64,000 nucleotides of DNA from Nitrincola sp048264025. GTDB lineage: Bacteria > Pseudomonadota > Gammaproteobacteria > Pseudomonadales > Balneatricaceae. Under the pieces are notes generated by a model, which did not search any database, was not told the DNA's origin, and worked only from the letters and a program-made list of their open reading frames with translations. Positions 54,765 through 62,925 of the stretch are shown here, in pieces (positions within the stretch are counted from its first letter, which is position 1; each line of letters begins with the position of its first letter). The translations under genes and the position numbers were made by a program. Location of the stretch: NCBI RefSeq assembly GCF_048264025.1, contig NZ_JBLXDN010000016.1, positions 1 through 64,000 on the forward strand. Direction: 5' to 3'.

Positions 54765-54941
54765 ATGAGTTTAACTACATTTGAAGGCGCCAGCGCCGTA
54801 TTTACCTTCTTTGACAAACCCGTGATACTGGGCCTGATAACACTTGGCGTTGCCGCAGCGGTGACACTCGTGGTGGTCGCTAGTGCAATACACGAGAAAC
54901 ACAGTTTCAGCAGCCCGATGGATCCTTTGAAAAATCGCTGA
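54765..54941 (+). CDS. Small one-TM membrane protein downstream of amt
   Basis: An unrecognised 58-residue protein (MSLTTFEGASAVFTFFDKP at the start). AGGAA lies 7 bases before the ATG. One long hydrophobic segment spans about residues 20-42 (VILGLITLGVAAAVTLVVVA), followed by a short polar tail with His, Lys and Asp. It lies 48 bases after amt, before a hairpin, and so is probably co-transcribed. It could be a small regulator or stabiliser of Amt; this is inference. Confidence 0.72.
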   Translation: MSLTTFEGASAVFTFFDKPVILGLITLGVAAAVTLVVVASAIHEKHSFSSPMDPLKNR

Positions 54942-54950
54942 TAGTCGATT

Positions 54951-54982
54951 CACTGGCAGCTCCGTTAATAGAGCTGCCAGTG
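54951..54982. terminator. Perfect hairpin between amt and ntrC operons
   Basis: CACTGGCAGCTC and GAGCTGCCAGTG form a perfect 12-bp stem with an 8-base loop (CGTTAATA). It lies between convergent units, 9 bases after the small protein stop. There is no T-tract on either side, so it may act as a weak or Rho-assisted terminator. Confidence 0.55.
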
Positions 54983-55019
54983 CCTAGGATGAAATCGTTA
55001 TGACAGCTCATATCAGCGG

Positions 55020-56447
55020 TCAACTTTCGTCATCATCCTCATCGGCTTCCATACCTAGTTCTTTGATCTTACGGGTAAGGGTATTACGCCCCCAGCCTAA
55101 CAACTCCGCCGCATCCCGCTTACGCCCTGCGGTATGCTTCAGCGCGATCTCTATCATTGCCTGCTCGAACATTGGCAAGGCTTCATTGAGAATGGATTTG
55201 CGACCACGACTCAACTGTTGATCAGCCCAGCTACGTAACAACTGATCCCAACTGCCGCCAACAGGTTGACTGATTTCTGGTCGATCAAGTAGCTCTGGGG
55301 GTAAATCGGAGATCAACACCTCCCGACCTGAAGCCATTACTGTCAACCAGCGGCAGGTATTCTCCAATTGCCTGACATTGCCCGGCCAGGGTAGATCGCA
55401 AATAAACTCTTCTGTATCCAACTTGAGGGTTTTCGGCTCCACACTCAGCTCTTCAGCAGAACGCGCCAGAAAATAACGGGCCAATCTGGGAATATCTTCA
55501 CGCCGCTGTGACAATCTGGGAATATGAATACGGATGACATTCAGACGGTGGAATAAATCTTCGCGAAAGCGTCCCTCCTGCACCAGGGTTTCCAAGTTCT
55601 GATGGGTCGCCGCAATAATGCGCACATCCACCTTCACCGGGGTGTGACCACCTACACGATAAAACTCACCATCGGCCAACACGCGCAGCAACCGCGTTTG
55701 TGTATCAGCCGGCATGTCGCCGATTTCATCCAGAAACAAGGTACCGCCATCCGCCTGCTCAAAGCGCCCCCGACGAGCGGCAGCAGCACCTGTAAAAGCG
55801 CCTTTTTCATGGCCAAACAACTCAGACTCAATCAAATCCTTGGGAATGGCCGCCATATTGAGAGGAATAAACGGATGCGCCACCCGTGGACTGTGCCGAT
55901 GCAGTGCATGTGCCACCAATTCTTTGCCCGTGCCTGAGTCGCCATTGATCAACACGGTTATATTGGATTGCGACAGGCGACCGATGGCACGAAACACTTC
56001 CTGCATAGCCGGCGCTTCACCAATGATCTCGGCAGTATCGGCTTCGATGAGATCAGGTGATTTTTCACGCCGTTCATGCGCGTGCTCTACAGCTCTCGCA
56101 ACCAGCGCAACGGCATCATCCACATCGAAGGGTTTAGGCAGGTATTCAAATGCGCCGCCACGGTATGACGCTACGGCACTATCCAGATCGGAATGCGCGG
56201 TCATGATAATAATGGGCAGATCCGGATAGTCAACATGGATACGCTCCAGCATTTCCAATCCATCCATTCCCGGCATACGGATATCACTGATAATGGCATC
56301 CGGCTGTTCCAGCGAAAGCTTTTTCAGCAACTGATCTGCACTTTCAAAAATAGCGGTCTTCAGACCCGCGGAACTTAAGGCCTTATCCAGCACCCAGCGT
56401 ATCGAACGGTCATCATCAACCACCCAGACATTACCGCTTGTATTCAT
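55020..56447 (-). CDS. glnG: Nitrogen regulator NtrC (GlnG)
   Basis: NtrC activates sigma-54 promoters under nitrogen limitation. The 475-residue protein has a receiver (VVDDDRSIRWVLDKAL; DAIISDIRMPGMDG), an AAA+ domain with Walker A GDSGTGKELVAHALH and GAFTGA, and a C-terminal Fis-type helix-turn-helix (RKRDAAELLGWGRNTLTRKIKEL). Its start overlaps the ntrB end by 17 bases, so the two are coupled. Confidence 0.97.
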   Translation of the reverse strand: MNTSGNVWVVDDDRSIRWVLDKALSSAGLKTAIFESADQLLKKLSLEQPDAIISDIRMPGMDGLEMLERIHVDYPDLPIIIMTAHSDLDSAVASYRGGAFEYLPKPFDVDDAVALVARAVEHAHERREKSPDLIEADTAEIIGEAPAMQEVFRAIGRLSQSNITVLINGDSGTGKELVAHALHRHSPRVAHPFIPLNMAAIPKDLIESELFGHEKGAFTGAAAARRGRFEQADGGTLFLDEIGDMPADTQTRLLRVLADGEFYRVGGHTPVKVDVRIIAATHQNLETLVQEGRFREDLFHRLNVIRIHIPRLSQRREDIPRLARYFLARSAEELSVEPKTLKLDTEEFICDLPWPGNVRQLENTCRWLTVMASGREVLISDLPPELLDRPEISQPVGGSWDQLLRSWADQQLSRGRKSILNEALPMFEQAMIEIALKHTAGRKRDAAELLGWGRNTLTRKIKELGMEADEDDDES

Positions 56448-57504
56448 GATTCTGCTCCAGTGGTATTAGTAAGTGAAATCGTGTCTGACCCGGCTCGGTG
56501 GTGCACTCTATCAATCCACGGTGTCGATTGATGATAGCTTGAGCAATGGACAAGCCCAGGCCGGAACCTTCCGCACGCCCAGTAACCATCGGGTAAAAGA
56601 TCGTCGAAGCCAGCTCTTCAGGAATGCCCGGACCGTTATCAATTATTTCAATCGAACACACCAGTCGGTGTCTTTCAGTACCCAGCGTCATCTGACGCAA
56701 CGCCCGAGTTTTAATGGTAATGGATGGATTTTCAGTAGCCGATTCATGCAGCGCTTGCATGGCGTTACGGACAATATTCAGAATGGCCTGAATCAGTTGC
56801 TCTTTGTCCCCAGAAAACTCTGGAATGCTCGGGTCATAATCCCGCGTCAAACTGATTTTCTCTTCAGATTCAGCTCTGACCAAGTGACAGACGCGCTCCA
56901 GAATGGCATGAATATTAACCATTTCCAGATGGGGCAACTTATGTGGGCCTAATAAACGATCCACCAGGTTGCGCAAGCGATCCGCCTCATCAATGATCAC
57001 ACGGGTATAATCATGCAGCTCGACATCCGTCAACTCACGTTCGAGCAACTGTGCCGCACCGCGAATGCCACCTAAGGGATTTTTAATTTCATGCGCAAGA
57101 CCTCTGACCAATGAACGCGCTGTTGCATGTCGAGATAACAGCTCCTCTTCACGCTCAATACGCAACAAACGGTCTCTTGCCTGAACTTCTAAAAGCAATC
57201 CCAACGTGGGTGATAAATTAACACTGTAGTCGATTAATAACTCTTGGCCCATTGCGTTCATCAGACGCGCTTCGCGTTTACTGTATGGATGCAACGATGT
57301 TAAGGCATCACGCATCAACTCCAGATCTTCCTCGCTGAACACCAGCCACTCATACACAGCCTTACCTTTTAAGCGGCGTATGGATGCCTGCAACAGCATT
57401 TCTGCCGCTGGGTTCATATAGGTTATAAATAACTGATTATCTAGCAGAATCACTGAGGTTGTCAGGTTATCCAGTATCTGCTGATGAATCGATTTTATTG
57501 CCAT
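56431..57504 (-). CDS. glnL: Nitrogen sensor kinase NtrB (GlnL)
   Basis: NtrB phosphorylates NtrC, under control of PII. The 357-residue cytoplasmic protein has a PAS domain (about residues 10-115), a HisKA domain (GLAHEIKNPLGGIRGAAQLLE) and an HATPase domain (ILNIVRNAMQAL, GSGLGLSIAQAIINRH). GAGGAG lies 8 bases before the ATG. It lies 235 bases downstream of glnA, with its own likely promoter and an NtrC-site-like sequence in the gap. Confidence 0.97.
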   Translation of the reverse strand: MAIKSIHQQILDNLTTSVILLDNQLFITYMNPAAEMLLQASIRRLKGKAVYEWLVFSEEDLELMRDALTSLHPYSKREARLMNAMGQELLIDYSVNLSPTLGLLLEVQARDRLLRIEREEELLSRHATARSLVRGLAHEIKNPLGGIRGAAQLLERELTDVELHDYTRVIIDEADRLRNLVDRLLGPHKLPHLEMVNIHAILERVCHLVRAESEEKISLTRDYDPSIPEFSGDKEQLIQAILNIVRNAMQALHESATENPSITIKTRALRQMTLGTERHRLVCSIEIIDNGPGIPEELASTIFYPMVTGRAEGSGLGLSIAQAIINRHRGLIECTTEPGQTRFHLLIPLEQNHEYKR

Positions 57505-57628
57505 TTAACATCTCCTCTTGCATTGTTATAGCAAGAAAGGTGCCACTTAAATGCCCCTTCACGATCCAAATAAGTGCAGTGGATACGGGTTTCTCATCCA
57601 TATTAGCCTTATACAGCTTATACTTAAC

Positions 57629-57643
57629 GCACCAATTCTGTGC
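57629..57643. promoter_or_regulatory. Possible NtrC site upstream of ntrB
   Basis: GCACCAATTCTGTGC has the GCAC-N7-GTGC form of NtrC sites. It lies about 130 bases before the ntrB ATG. In enteric bacteria NtrC-P represses glnLp from such a site, so this could be autoregulation. Confidence 0.45.
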
Positions 57644-57687
57644 GCTTGCTATTTATTAGTACAGAGATTTGCGTTAAGAGAGCGCAT

Positions 57688-57716
57688 AAAAAAAGCCTCC
57701 GTCAGGAGGCTTTTTT
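57688..57716 (-). terminator. Rho-independent terminator after glnA
   Basis: GCCTCC and GGAGGC form a 6-bp stem with a GTCA loop, flanked by seven A and six T. It ends glnA transcription about 23 bases after its stop and separates it from ntrBC. Confidence 0.85.
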
Positions 57717-57739
57717 AGCTGGGTTAAACCTTGCTAGTC

Positions 57740-59146
57740 TTAAACAGAGTAGTAAAGGTCAAACTCAACAGGGTGTGTTGTCATGTTAACGCGCTCAACT
57801 TCGGCACGTTTCAGCTTGATGTAGGCATCCAGCATATCTTTAGAGAACACGCCACCTTTAGTCAGGAACTCATGATCAGCTTCCAGGTTATCCAGGGCTT
57901 CAGTCAAGCTGGATACCACAGTTGGGATCAGCTTGGCTTCTTCTGGTGGCAGGTCATACAGATCTTTATCTGCAGGATCACCAGGGTGGATCTTGTTCTG
58001 AATACCGTCGATACCCGCCATCAACAAGGCTGCAAAGCACAAGTAAGGGTTGGCAGCTGGATCAGGGAAGCGAGCTTCCACACGACGTGCCTTAGGTGTA
58101 GTGGTATAAGGAATACGCAAAGAGGCAGAGCGGTTACGTGCTGAGTAAGCCAACATAACCGGTGCTTCGAATCCAGGAACCAAACGCTTGTAGGAGTTAG
58201 TTGATGGATTACACAGTGCATTCAACGCTTTAGCGTGTTTGATGATACCGCCGATGTAGTAAAGCGCCGTTTCACTCAAACCACCGTAGCCGTCACCCGC
58301 GAAGATGTTCTTGCCATCTTTGTTCATAGACAGGTGAACGTGCATACCTGAACCATTATCACCTACCAGCGGCTTAGGCATGAAGGTAGCGGTTTTGCCA
58401 TAAGCGTGCGCAACATTGTGTACGCAGTACTTCAGGATCTGAACTTCGTCGGCTTTTTTAACCAGAGTGTTACCACGCACGCCGATTTCGCACTGACCCG
58501 CTGTAGCCACTTCATGGTGGTGAACTTCGATGGTCAGACCCATAGCTTCCATAGCATCACACATCGCTGCACGCAGATCATGCAGAGAGTCGATTGGGGG
58601 TACTGGGAAGTAACCGCCTTTCACGCGTGGACGGTGACCGGTGTTACCACCTTCAATCTTATGGCTGGATGCCCAAGAGGCTTCTTCAGAGCTGATAGTA
58701 TAGCCACAGCCACCGATATCGGCATGCCAGTTAACTTCATCAAACACGAAGAATTCAGGCTCTGGGCCAAGCATCGCTGTATCAGCAATACCGGTAGATG
58801 CCAGATACTGTTCTGCACGCAGCGCGACAGAGCGAGGATCACGGTCATAGCCCTGACCCGTGGCTGGCTCGACTATGTTACAACGCACAATAATAGTCGG
58901 TGCTTCAGTAAAAGGATCCAGTACGGATGCAGAATCATCCGGCATCAGAATCATGTCAGATTCATTAATACCCTTCCATCCGGAGATAGAGGAGCCATCA
59001 AACATCTTACCTTCTTCGAAGAAGGAATCACCCATATCAGAAACAGGGATGGTTACGTGCTGTTCTTTACCTTTAAAATCAGTAAAGCGCATATCAACCC
59101 ATTTCGCATTGTGTTCTTTAATCAGATTCAGAGTATTCTCTGACAT
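57740..59146 (-). CDS. glnA: Type I glutamine synthetase GlnA
   Basis: GlnA makes glutamine from glutamate and ammonia. The 468-residue protein is a GSI-beta enzyme. The adenylylation site is Tyr397 (DLYDLPPEE). MFDGSSISGWKGI, NGSGMHVHLSMNKDGKN and the RNRSASLRIP segment line the active site. GGAG sits before the ATG. It is driven by a perfect sigma-54 promoter with two upstream NtrC sites. Confidence 0.99.
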   Translation of the reverse strand: MSENTLNLIKEHNAKWVDMRFTDFKGKEQHVTIPVSDMGDSFFEEGKMFDGSSISGWKGINESDMILMPDDSASVLDPFTEAPTIIVRCNIVEPATGQGYDRDPRSVALRAEQYLASTGIADTAMLGPEPEFFVFDEVNWHADIGGCGYTISSEEASWASSHKIEGGNTGHRPRVKGGYFPVPPIDSLHDLRAAMCDAMEAMGLTIEVHHHEVATAGQCEIGVRGNTLVKKADEVQILKYCVHNVAHAYGKTATFMPKPLVGDNGSGMHVHLSMNKDGKNIFAGDGYGGLSETALYYIGGIIKHAKALNALCNPSTNSYKRLVPGFEAPVMLAYSARNRSASLRIPYTTTPKARRVEARFPDPAANPYLCFAALLMAGIDGIQNKIHPGDPADKDLYDLPPEEAKLIPTVVSSLTEALDNLEADHEFLTKGGVFSKDMLDAYIKLKRAEVERVNMTTHPVEFDLYYSV

Positions 59147-59234
59147 AGGACTCTCCTACCTTTTGATCTAGATGAATTTGCCGAAAGCCGGATCCGCCGG
59201 AGTTCTATCCGGCACGACTGCTTGATAATTCTAA

Positions 59235-59250
59235 AGCAATCCTTGTGCCA
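59235..59250 (-). promoter_or_regulatory. Sigma-54 promoter of glnA
   Basis: The minus strand reads TGGCACAAGGATTGCT, a complete match to TGGCAC-N5-TTGCW. The predicted start is near 59225, about 80 bases before the glnA ATG. Confidence 0.92.
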
Positions 59251-59314
59251 TTTCGTCAGAGCCACTATTTACGGCGGGAGCGGTGAAAACGCCCCATCCA
59301 CAAAACATCTTTTT

Positions 59315-59329
59315 GCACTAATATGGTGC
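59315..59329. promoter_or_regulatory. NtrC enhancer site 1 of glnA
   Basis: GCACTAATATGGTGC fits the NtrC consensus (GCAC-N6/7-GGTGC) very well. Its centre lies about 97 bases upstream of the predicted glnA start. Confidence 0.85.
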
Positions 59330-59345
59330 TCATTAACATCAAAAG

Positions 59346-59360
59346 GCACGATATTGGTGC
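59346..59360. promoter_or_regulatory. NtrC enhancer site 2 of glnA
   Basis: GCACGATATTGGTGC is a second NtrC site, 31 bases from site 1 centre to centre (about three helical turns), as in the glnA enhancer of enteric bacteria. Confidence 0.85.
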
Positions 59361-59499
59361 GCAAAGGCAATTGGAGTTCTGATAGTGTGCACTGACTTGT
59401 TAATACTACGCCAAAGCGTGAAATCTTGCGCTATCGCAGTGCACCATTTTGAAAATAAACACTGCACAAACTTTCATCGATTGTTCGGCGTTACTGGCG

Positions 59500-59505
59500 T
59501 ATAAT
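59500..59505 (+). promoter_or_regulatory. Possible -10 box of typA
   Basis: A perfect TATAAT 33 bases before the typA GTG. The -35 region is poor. If used, the transcript starts near 59512, which rules out the TTG at 59449 as a start. Confidence 0.5.
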
Positions 59506-59538
59506 GCTGCGCTTTACAAAGAAACCTGGAACACACCT

Positions 59539-61347
59539 GTGATCGAAGACCTCAGAAACATTGCCATCATCGCGCACGTCGACCATGGCAAAACCACACT
59601 AGTGGACAAGCTAATGCAGCAGTCAGGCACTCTGACTCGTCGCGATGAAAGTGCAGAACGCATCATGGACTCCAATGACCAGGAGCGTGAGCGTGGCATT
59701 ACCATTTTGGCCAAAAATACGGCTATCAAGTGGAATGACTACCGTATCAACATCGTAGACACACCGGGACACGCCGACTTTGGTGGTGAAGTTGAACGGG
59801 TACTCTCCATGGTAGACTCCGTTCTGCTACTGGTAGATGCGGTTGATGGTCCTATGCCTCAGACCCGCTTCGTAACCCAGAAAGCCTTTGCTCAAGGTCT
59901 GAACCCGATCGTTGTCATCAATAAAGTAGACCGTCCTGGTGCCCGACCTGATTGGGTTATGGATCAGGTATTTGATCTGTTTGACAACCTGGGTGCTACG
60001 GATGAACAGCTCGACTTCCCGGTTGTATATGCTTCAGCCCTGAATGGCATCGCTGGCCTGGACCATGAAAACATGGCCGAGGATATGACGCCGCTGTTTG
60101 AAGCCATTATCAAGCATGTACATCCACCTCGCGTAGATCCTGACGGTCCATTGCAGATGCAGATCTCCGCACTCGACTACAACAGCTACGTGGGTGTTAT
60201 CGGTGTTGGGCGTATCACTCGTGGTCGTCTGAAAACCAATACCCAGGTTAAAGTCATTGACAGCCATGCTGGGCTGCGCTCCGGCCGCGTGCTGCAGATT
60301 ATGGGTTACCATGGTCTCGAGCGTATTGAAATATCTGAAGCGGAAGCGGGTGACATCGTTTGTATCACCGGCCTGGAGCAGCTGAATATTTCTGATACTC
60401 TGTGCGATCCAAACTGTGTTGAAGCCCTGCCGGCCTTGTCGGTGGATGAGCCAACAGTGTCCATGACCTTCCAGGTCAACGACTCACCCTTTGCCGGCCA
60501 AGATGGCAAGTTTGTTACCAGCCGTAATATCAAGGAGCGTCTGGAACGTGAATTGATTCATAACGTGGCACTGCGGGTTGAGCCAGGCGAAACACCAGAG
60601 AAATTTAAAGTATCAGGTCGTGGCGAATTGCATCTATCGGTGCTGATTGAATCCATGCGTCGTGAAGGCTTCGAACTGGGTGTTTCCCGTCCGGAAGTTA
60701 TTCAGAAAGTGATTGACGGTGAAATCCGTGAGCCCTACGAACTGGTGATGCTGGATGTTGAAGAACAGCACCAGGGATCTGTTATTGAAGAGCTGGGTAA
60801 ACGCAAAGGCGACATGACCAATATGGAAGTGGATGGTAAAGGACGCATACGCGTAACCTTTATGATCCCATCCCGTGGTCTGATCGGTTTCCGCAGCCAG
60901 TTTATGACCATGACATCGGGCACCGGTATCATGACATCTATCTTTGATCACTATGGTCGCGTTAAAGACGGCGACATGGGCGAGCGCCAGAACGGCGTAC
61001 TGGTCTCCATGGTCAATGGTAAAGTACTTGGTTTTGCCCTGTTTAACCTGCAGGAGCGCGGCCGTCTGTTCTTACCGCCTAACGTTGAAGTTTATGAAGG
61101 CATGGTCATAGGTATTCACAGCCGCTCGAACGACCTGGTGGTCAACCCCACCAAGGGCAAGCAGTTGACCAACGTGCGCGCGTCAGGTACGGATGAAAAC
61201 ATCGTACTGACTCCCCCAGTTAAATTCTCACTGGAACAAGCGCTCGACTTTATTGAAGATGATGAATTGGTAGAAGTCACACCAAACAGCATCCGCATAC
61301 GCAAAAAACTCTTGAAAGAGAACGAGCGTAAGCGCAATAAAAAGTAA
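59539..61347 (+). CDS. typA: Ribosome-associated GTPase TypA/BipA
   Basis: TypA is a translational GTPase needed for 50S assembly and stress or cold growth. G1 is AHVDHGKTTL, G2 DSNDQERERGIT, G3 DTPGHADFGG, G4 NKVDRPGA. EF-G-like domains and the TypA-specific C-terminus follow. I start at GTG 59539-59541 (VIEDLRNIAIIAH), 602 residues, as homologues begin at this point and the likely promoter lies between it and the upstream TTG. A strong terminator follows. Confidence 0.97.
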   Translation: MIEDLRNIAIIAHVDHGKTTLVDKLMQQSGTLTRRDESAERIMDSNDQERERGITILAKNTAIKWNDYRINIVDTPGHADFGGEVERVLSMVDSVLLLVDAVDGPMPQTRFVTQKAFAQGLNPIVVINKVDRPGARPDWVMDQVFDLFDNLGATDEQLDFPVVYASALNGIAGLDHENMAEDMTPLFEAIIKHVHPPRVDPDGPLQMQISALDYNSYVGVIGVGRITRGRLKTNTQVKVIDSHAGLRSGRVLQIMGYHGLERIEISEAEAGDIVCITGLEQLNISDTLCDPNCVEALPALSVDEPTVSMTFQVNDSPFAGQDGKFVTSRNIKERLERELIHNVALRVEPGETPEKFKVSGRGELHLSVLIESMRREGFELGVSRPEVIQKVIDGEIREPYELVMLDVEEQHQGSVIEELGKRKGDMTNMEVDGKGRIRVTFMIPSRGLIGFRSQFMTMTSGTGIMTSIFDHYGRVKDGDMGERQNGVLVSMVNGKVLGFALFNLQERGRLFLPPNVEVYEGMVIGIHSRSNDLVVNPTKGKQLTNVRASGTDENIVLTPPVKFSLEQALDFIEDDELVEVTPNSIRIRKKLLKENERKRNKK

Positions 61348-61363
61348 GGCTTGCTAAACTAAG

Positions 61364-61389
61364 GGCAGCCTCCGGGCTGCCTTTTTTTT
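61364..61389 (+). terminator. Rho-independent terminator after typA
   Basis: GGCAGCC and GGCTGCC form a 7-bp stem with a TCCG loop followed by eight T, 16 bases after the typA stop. Confidence 0.92.
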
Positions 61390-61419
61390 GTTTGAAAGTA
61401 CCCTCAGGAGCCGTCGAGC

Positions 61420-62370
61420 ATGCGCACCCTCTACCCTGACATTACCCCTTACGCCGAACATCGACTCGATGTGGACACGATCCACCAGATTTACGTGGAG
61501 GAGAGTGGTAACCCGCAAGGTATTCCGGTGATATTTATTCATGGGGGACCTGGGGGCGCAACCTCACCAACACACCGCTGTTTTTTTAATCCTGGCCACT
61601 ACCGTATTATCCTGTTTGACCAACGCGGCTGTGGGCGTTCAACACCGCATGCCTGCCTGGAAAACAATACCACCACTGATCTGATTAGCGACATGGAGTC
61701 TATACGGGCACACCTGGGGATTGAGCAATGGTTGTTATTTGGCGGCTCCTGGGGTTCAACCCTGGCGTTGGCCTATGCCCAGGCACATCCTGATCGGGTT
61801 AGCGGCATGATTCTGCGGGGTATATTTCTGTGCCGCCAGCAGGATATCCACTGGTTTTACCAACAAGGCGCCAGTGCTATTTTCCCGGATTACTGGGCTG
61901 ACTTTCTGCAACCCATTCCTGCCGCAGAACAGCATGACCTGCTCACTGCCTATTATCAGCGACTTACGGCTGATAATGAAATCGCTCGTATGGCAGCCGC
62001 CAAGGCCTGGTCCATCTGGGAAGGCCGCTGCTCTACCCTGCACCCCAACACCGATATTGCCACCCACTTTGGTGAACCCCATGTCGCCCTGGCGATGGCT
62101 CGCATCGAAGCCCATTACTTTATGAATGGCTGCTTTATGCGCCCTGGACAACTCCTGGATGAGGCCCATAAACTGCAGGATATTCCCATAACCCTGGTGC
62201 ATGGCCGCTATGATGTCGTTTGCCCAATTGAGCAAGCCTTTGCACTGCAGCAGCGATTACCCCATGCCGAATTCAACATCATCCGCGATGCTGGCCATTC
62301 GGCCTTCGAGCCCGGCATTACCGATAACCTGATCCGTGCAACCGATCGCTTCGCTAACCAAAGGGCCTGA
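61420..62370 (+). CDS. pip: Proline iminopeptidase
   Basis: A 316-residue alpha/beta-hydrolase of family S33 that removes N-terminal proline from peptides. HGGPGGATSP is the oxyanion-hole motif, the nucleophile Ser is in GGSWGSTLALAY, the Asp in HGRYDVVCP and the His in DAGHSAFEP. AGGAG lies 9 bases before the ATG. dtd follows 2 bases after the stop. Confidence 0.96.
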   Translation: MRTLYPDITPYAEHRLDVDTIHQIYVEESGNPQGIPVIFIHGGPGGATSPTHRCFFNPGHYRIILFDQRGCGRSTPHACLENNTTTDLISDMESIRAHLGIEQWLLFGGSWGSTLALAYAQAHPDRVSGMILRGIFLCRQQDIHWFYQQGASAIFPDYWADFLQPIPAAEQHDLLTAYYQRLTADNEIARMAAAKAWSIWEGRCSTLHPNTDIATHFGEPHVALAMARIEAHYFMNGCFMRPGQLLDEAHKLQDIPITLVHGRYDVVCPIEQAFALQQRLPHAEFNIIRDAGHSAFEPGITDNLIRATDRFANQRA

Positions 62371-62372
62371 AC

Positions 62373-62810
62373 ATGAAAGGCTTAATACAGCGCGTCACCC
62401 ATGCCAGGGTTGATATAGCCGGTCAATGCTGCGGAGAGATAGGTCCGGGAATTTTACTGCTACTGGGTGTAGAAAAGCAGGATAGCCGTGAAACGGCGGA
62501 TAAACTGCTACAAAAAGCACTGAATTATCGTATTTTTTCCGATCAGGATGGCAAGATGAATCTCAGTCTGCAGCAAACCGGCCAAGGCCTGTTGATTGTG
62601 TCTCAGTTCACCCTGGTCGCCGATACCCGCAAGGGACTTAGACCCGGCTTTTCGCAAGGGGCAACTCCGGCATTAGGCGAGCAACTCTATGACTATTTTG
62701 TCCAGCAGGCCACGGACCTACATAGCCCGGTTGCCTCTGGCCGGTTTGGCGCTAACATGCAAGTCAGTCTGTGTAATGACGGCCCGGTCACCTTTTTGCT
62801 GCAAAGCTAA
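62373..62810 (+). CDS. dtd: D-aminoacyl-tRNA deacylase Dtd
   Basis: Dtd removes D-amino acids mischarged to tRNA. The 145-residue protein has the N-terminal MKGLIQRVTHARV, the SQFTLVADTRKGLRP motif with its catalytic backbone region, and the cross-subunit Gly-cisPro motif in NDGPVTFLL. It is coupled to the pip gene 2 bases upstream. Confidence 0.97.
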   Translation: MKGLIQRVTHARVDIAGQCCGEIGPGILLLLGVEKQDSRETADKLLQKALNYRIFSDQDGKMNLSLQQTGQGLLIVSQFTLVADTRKGLRPGFSQGATPALGEQLYDYFVQQATDLHSPVASGRFGANMQVSLCNDGPVTFLLQS

Positions 62811-62925
62811 GATGGATGCGCATTGGCTACCTGACTCGTCAGACAGTTTCCTGTAGAATTTCCGCCCTGATTTAGTCTTTCGTCTAATTAACTTTTTTAT
62901 CTAATTAACCCTGGAATTCACATCT

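Larger units (their letters stand above)
59147..59538. other. glnA-typA divergent control region
   Basis: The gap of 392 bases holds, from left to right, the glnA leader, the glnA sigma-54 promoter, two NtrC enhancer sites and the typA promoter and leader. The segment at about 59380-59450 shows AT-rich DNA without a clear site. Confidence 0.7.

Noticed and set aside
59449..59538. Longer TypA from TTG at 59449
   Set aside because: The extra 30 residues are not family-like and lie upstream of the likely promoter.
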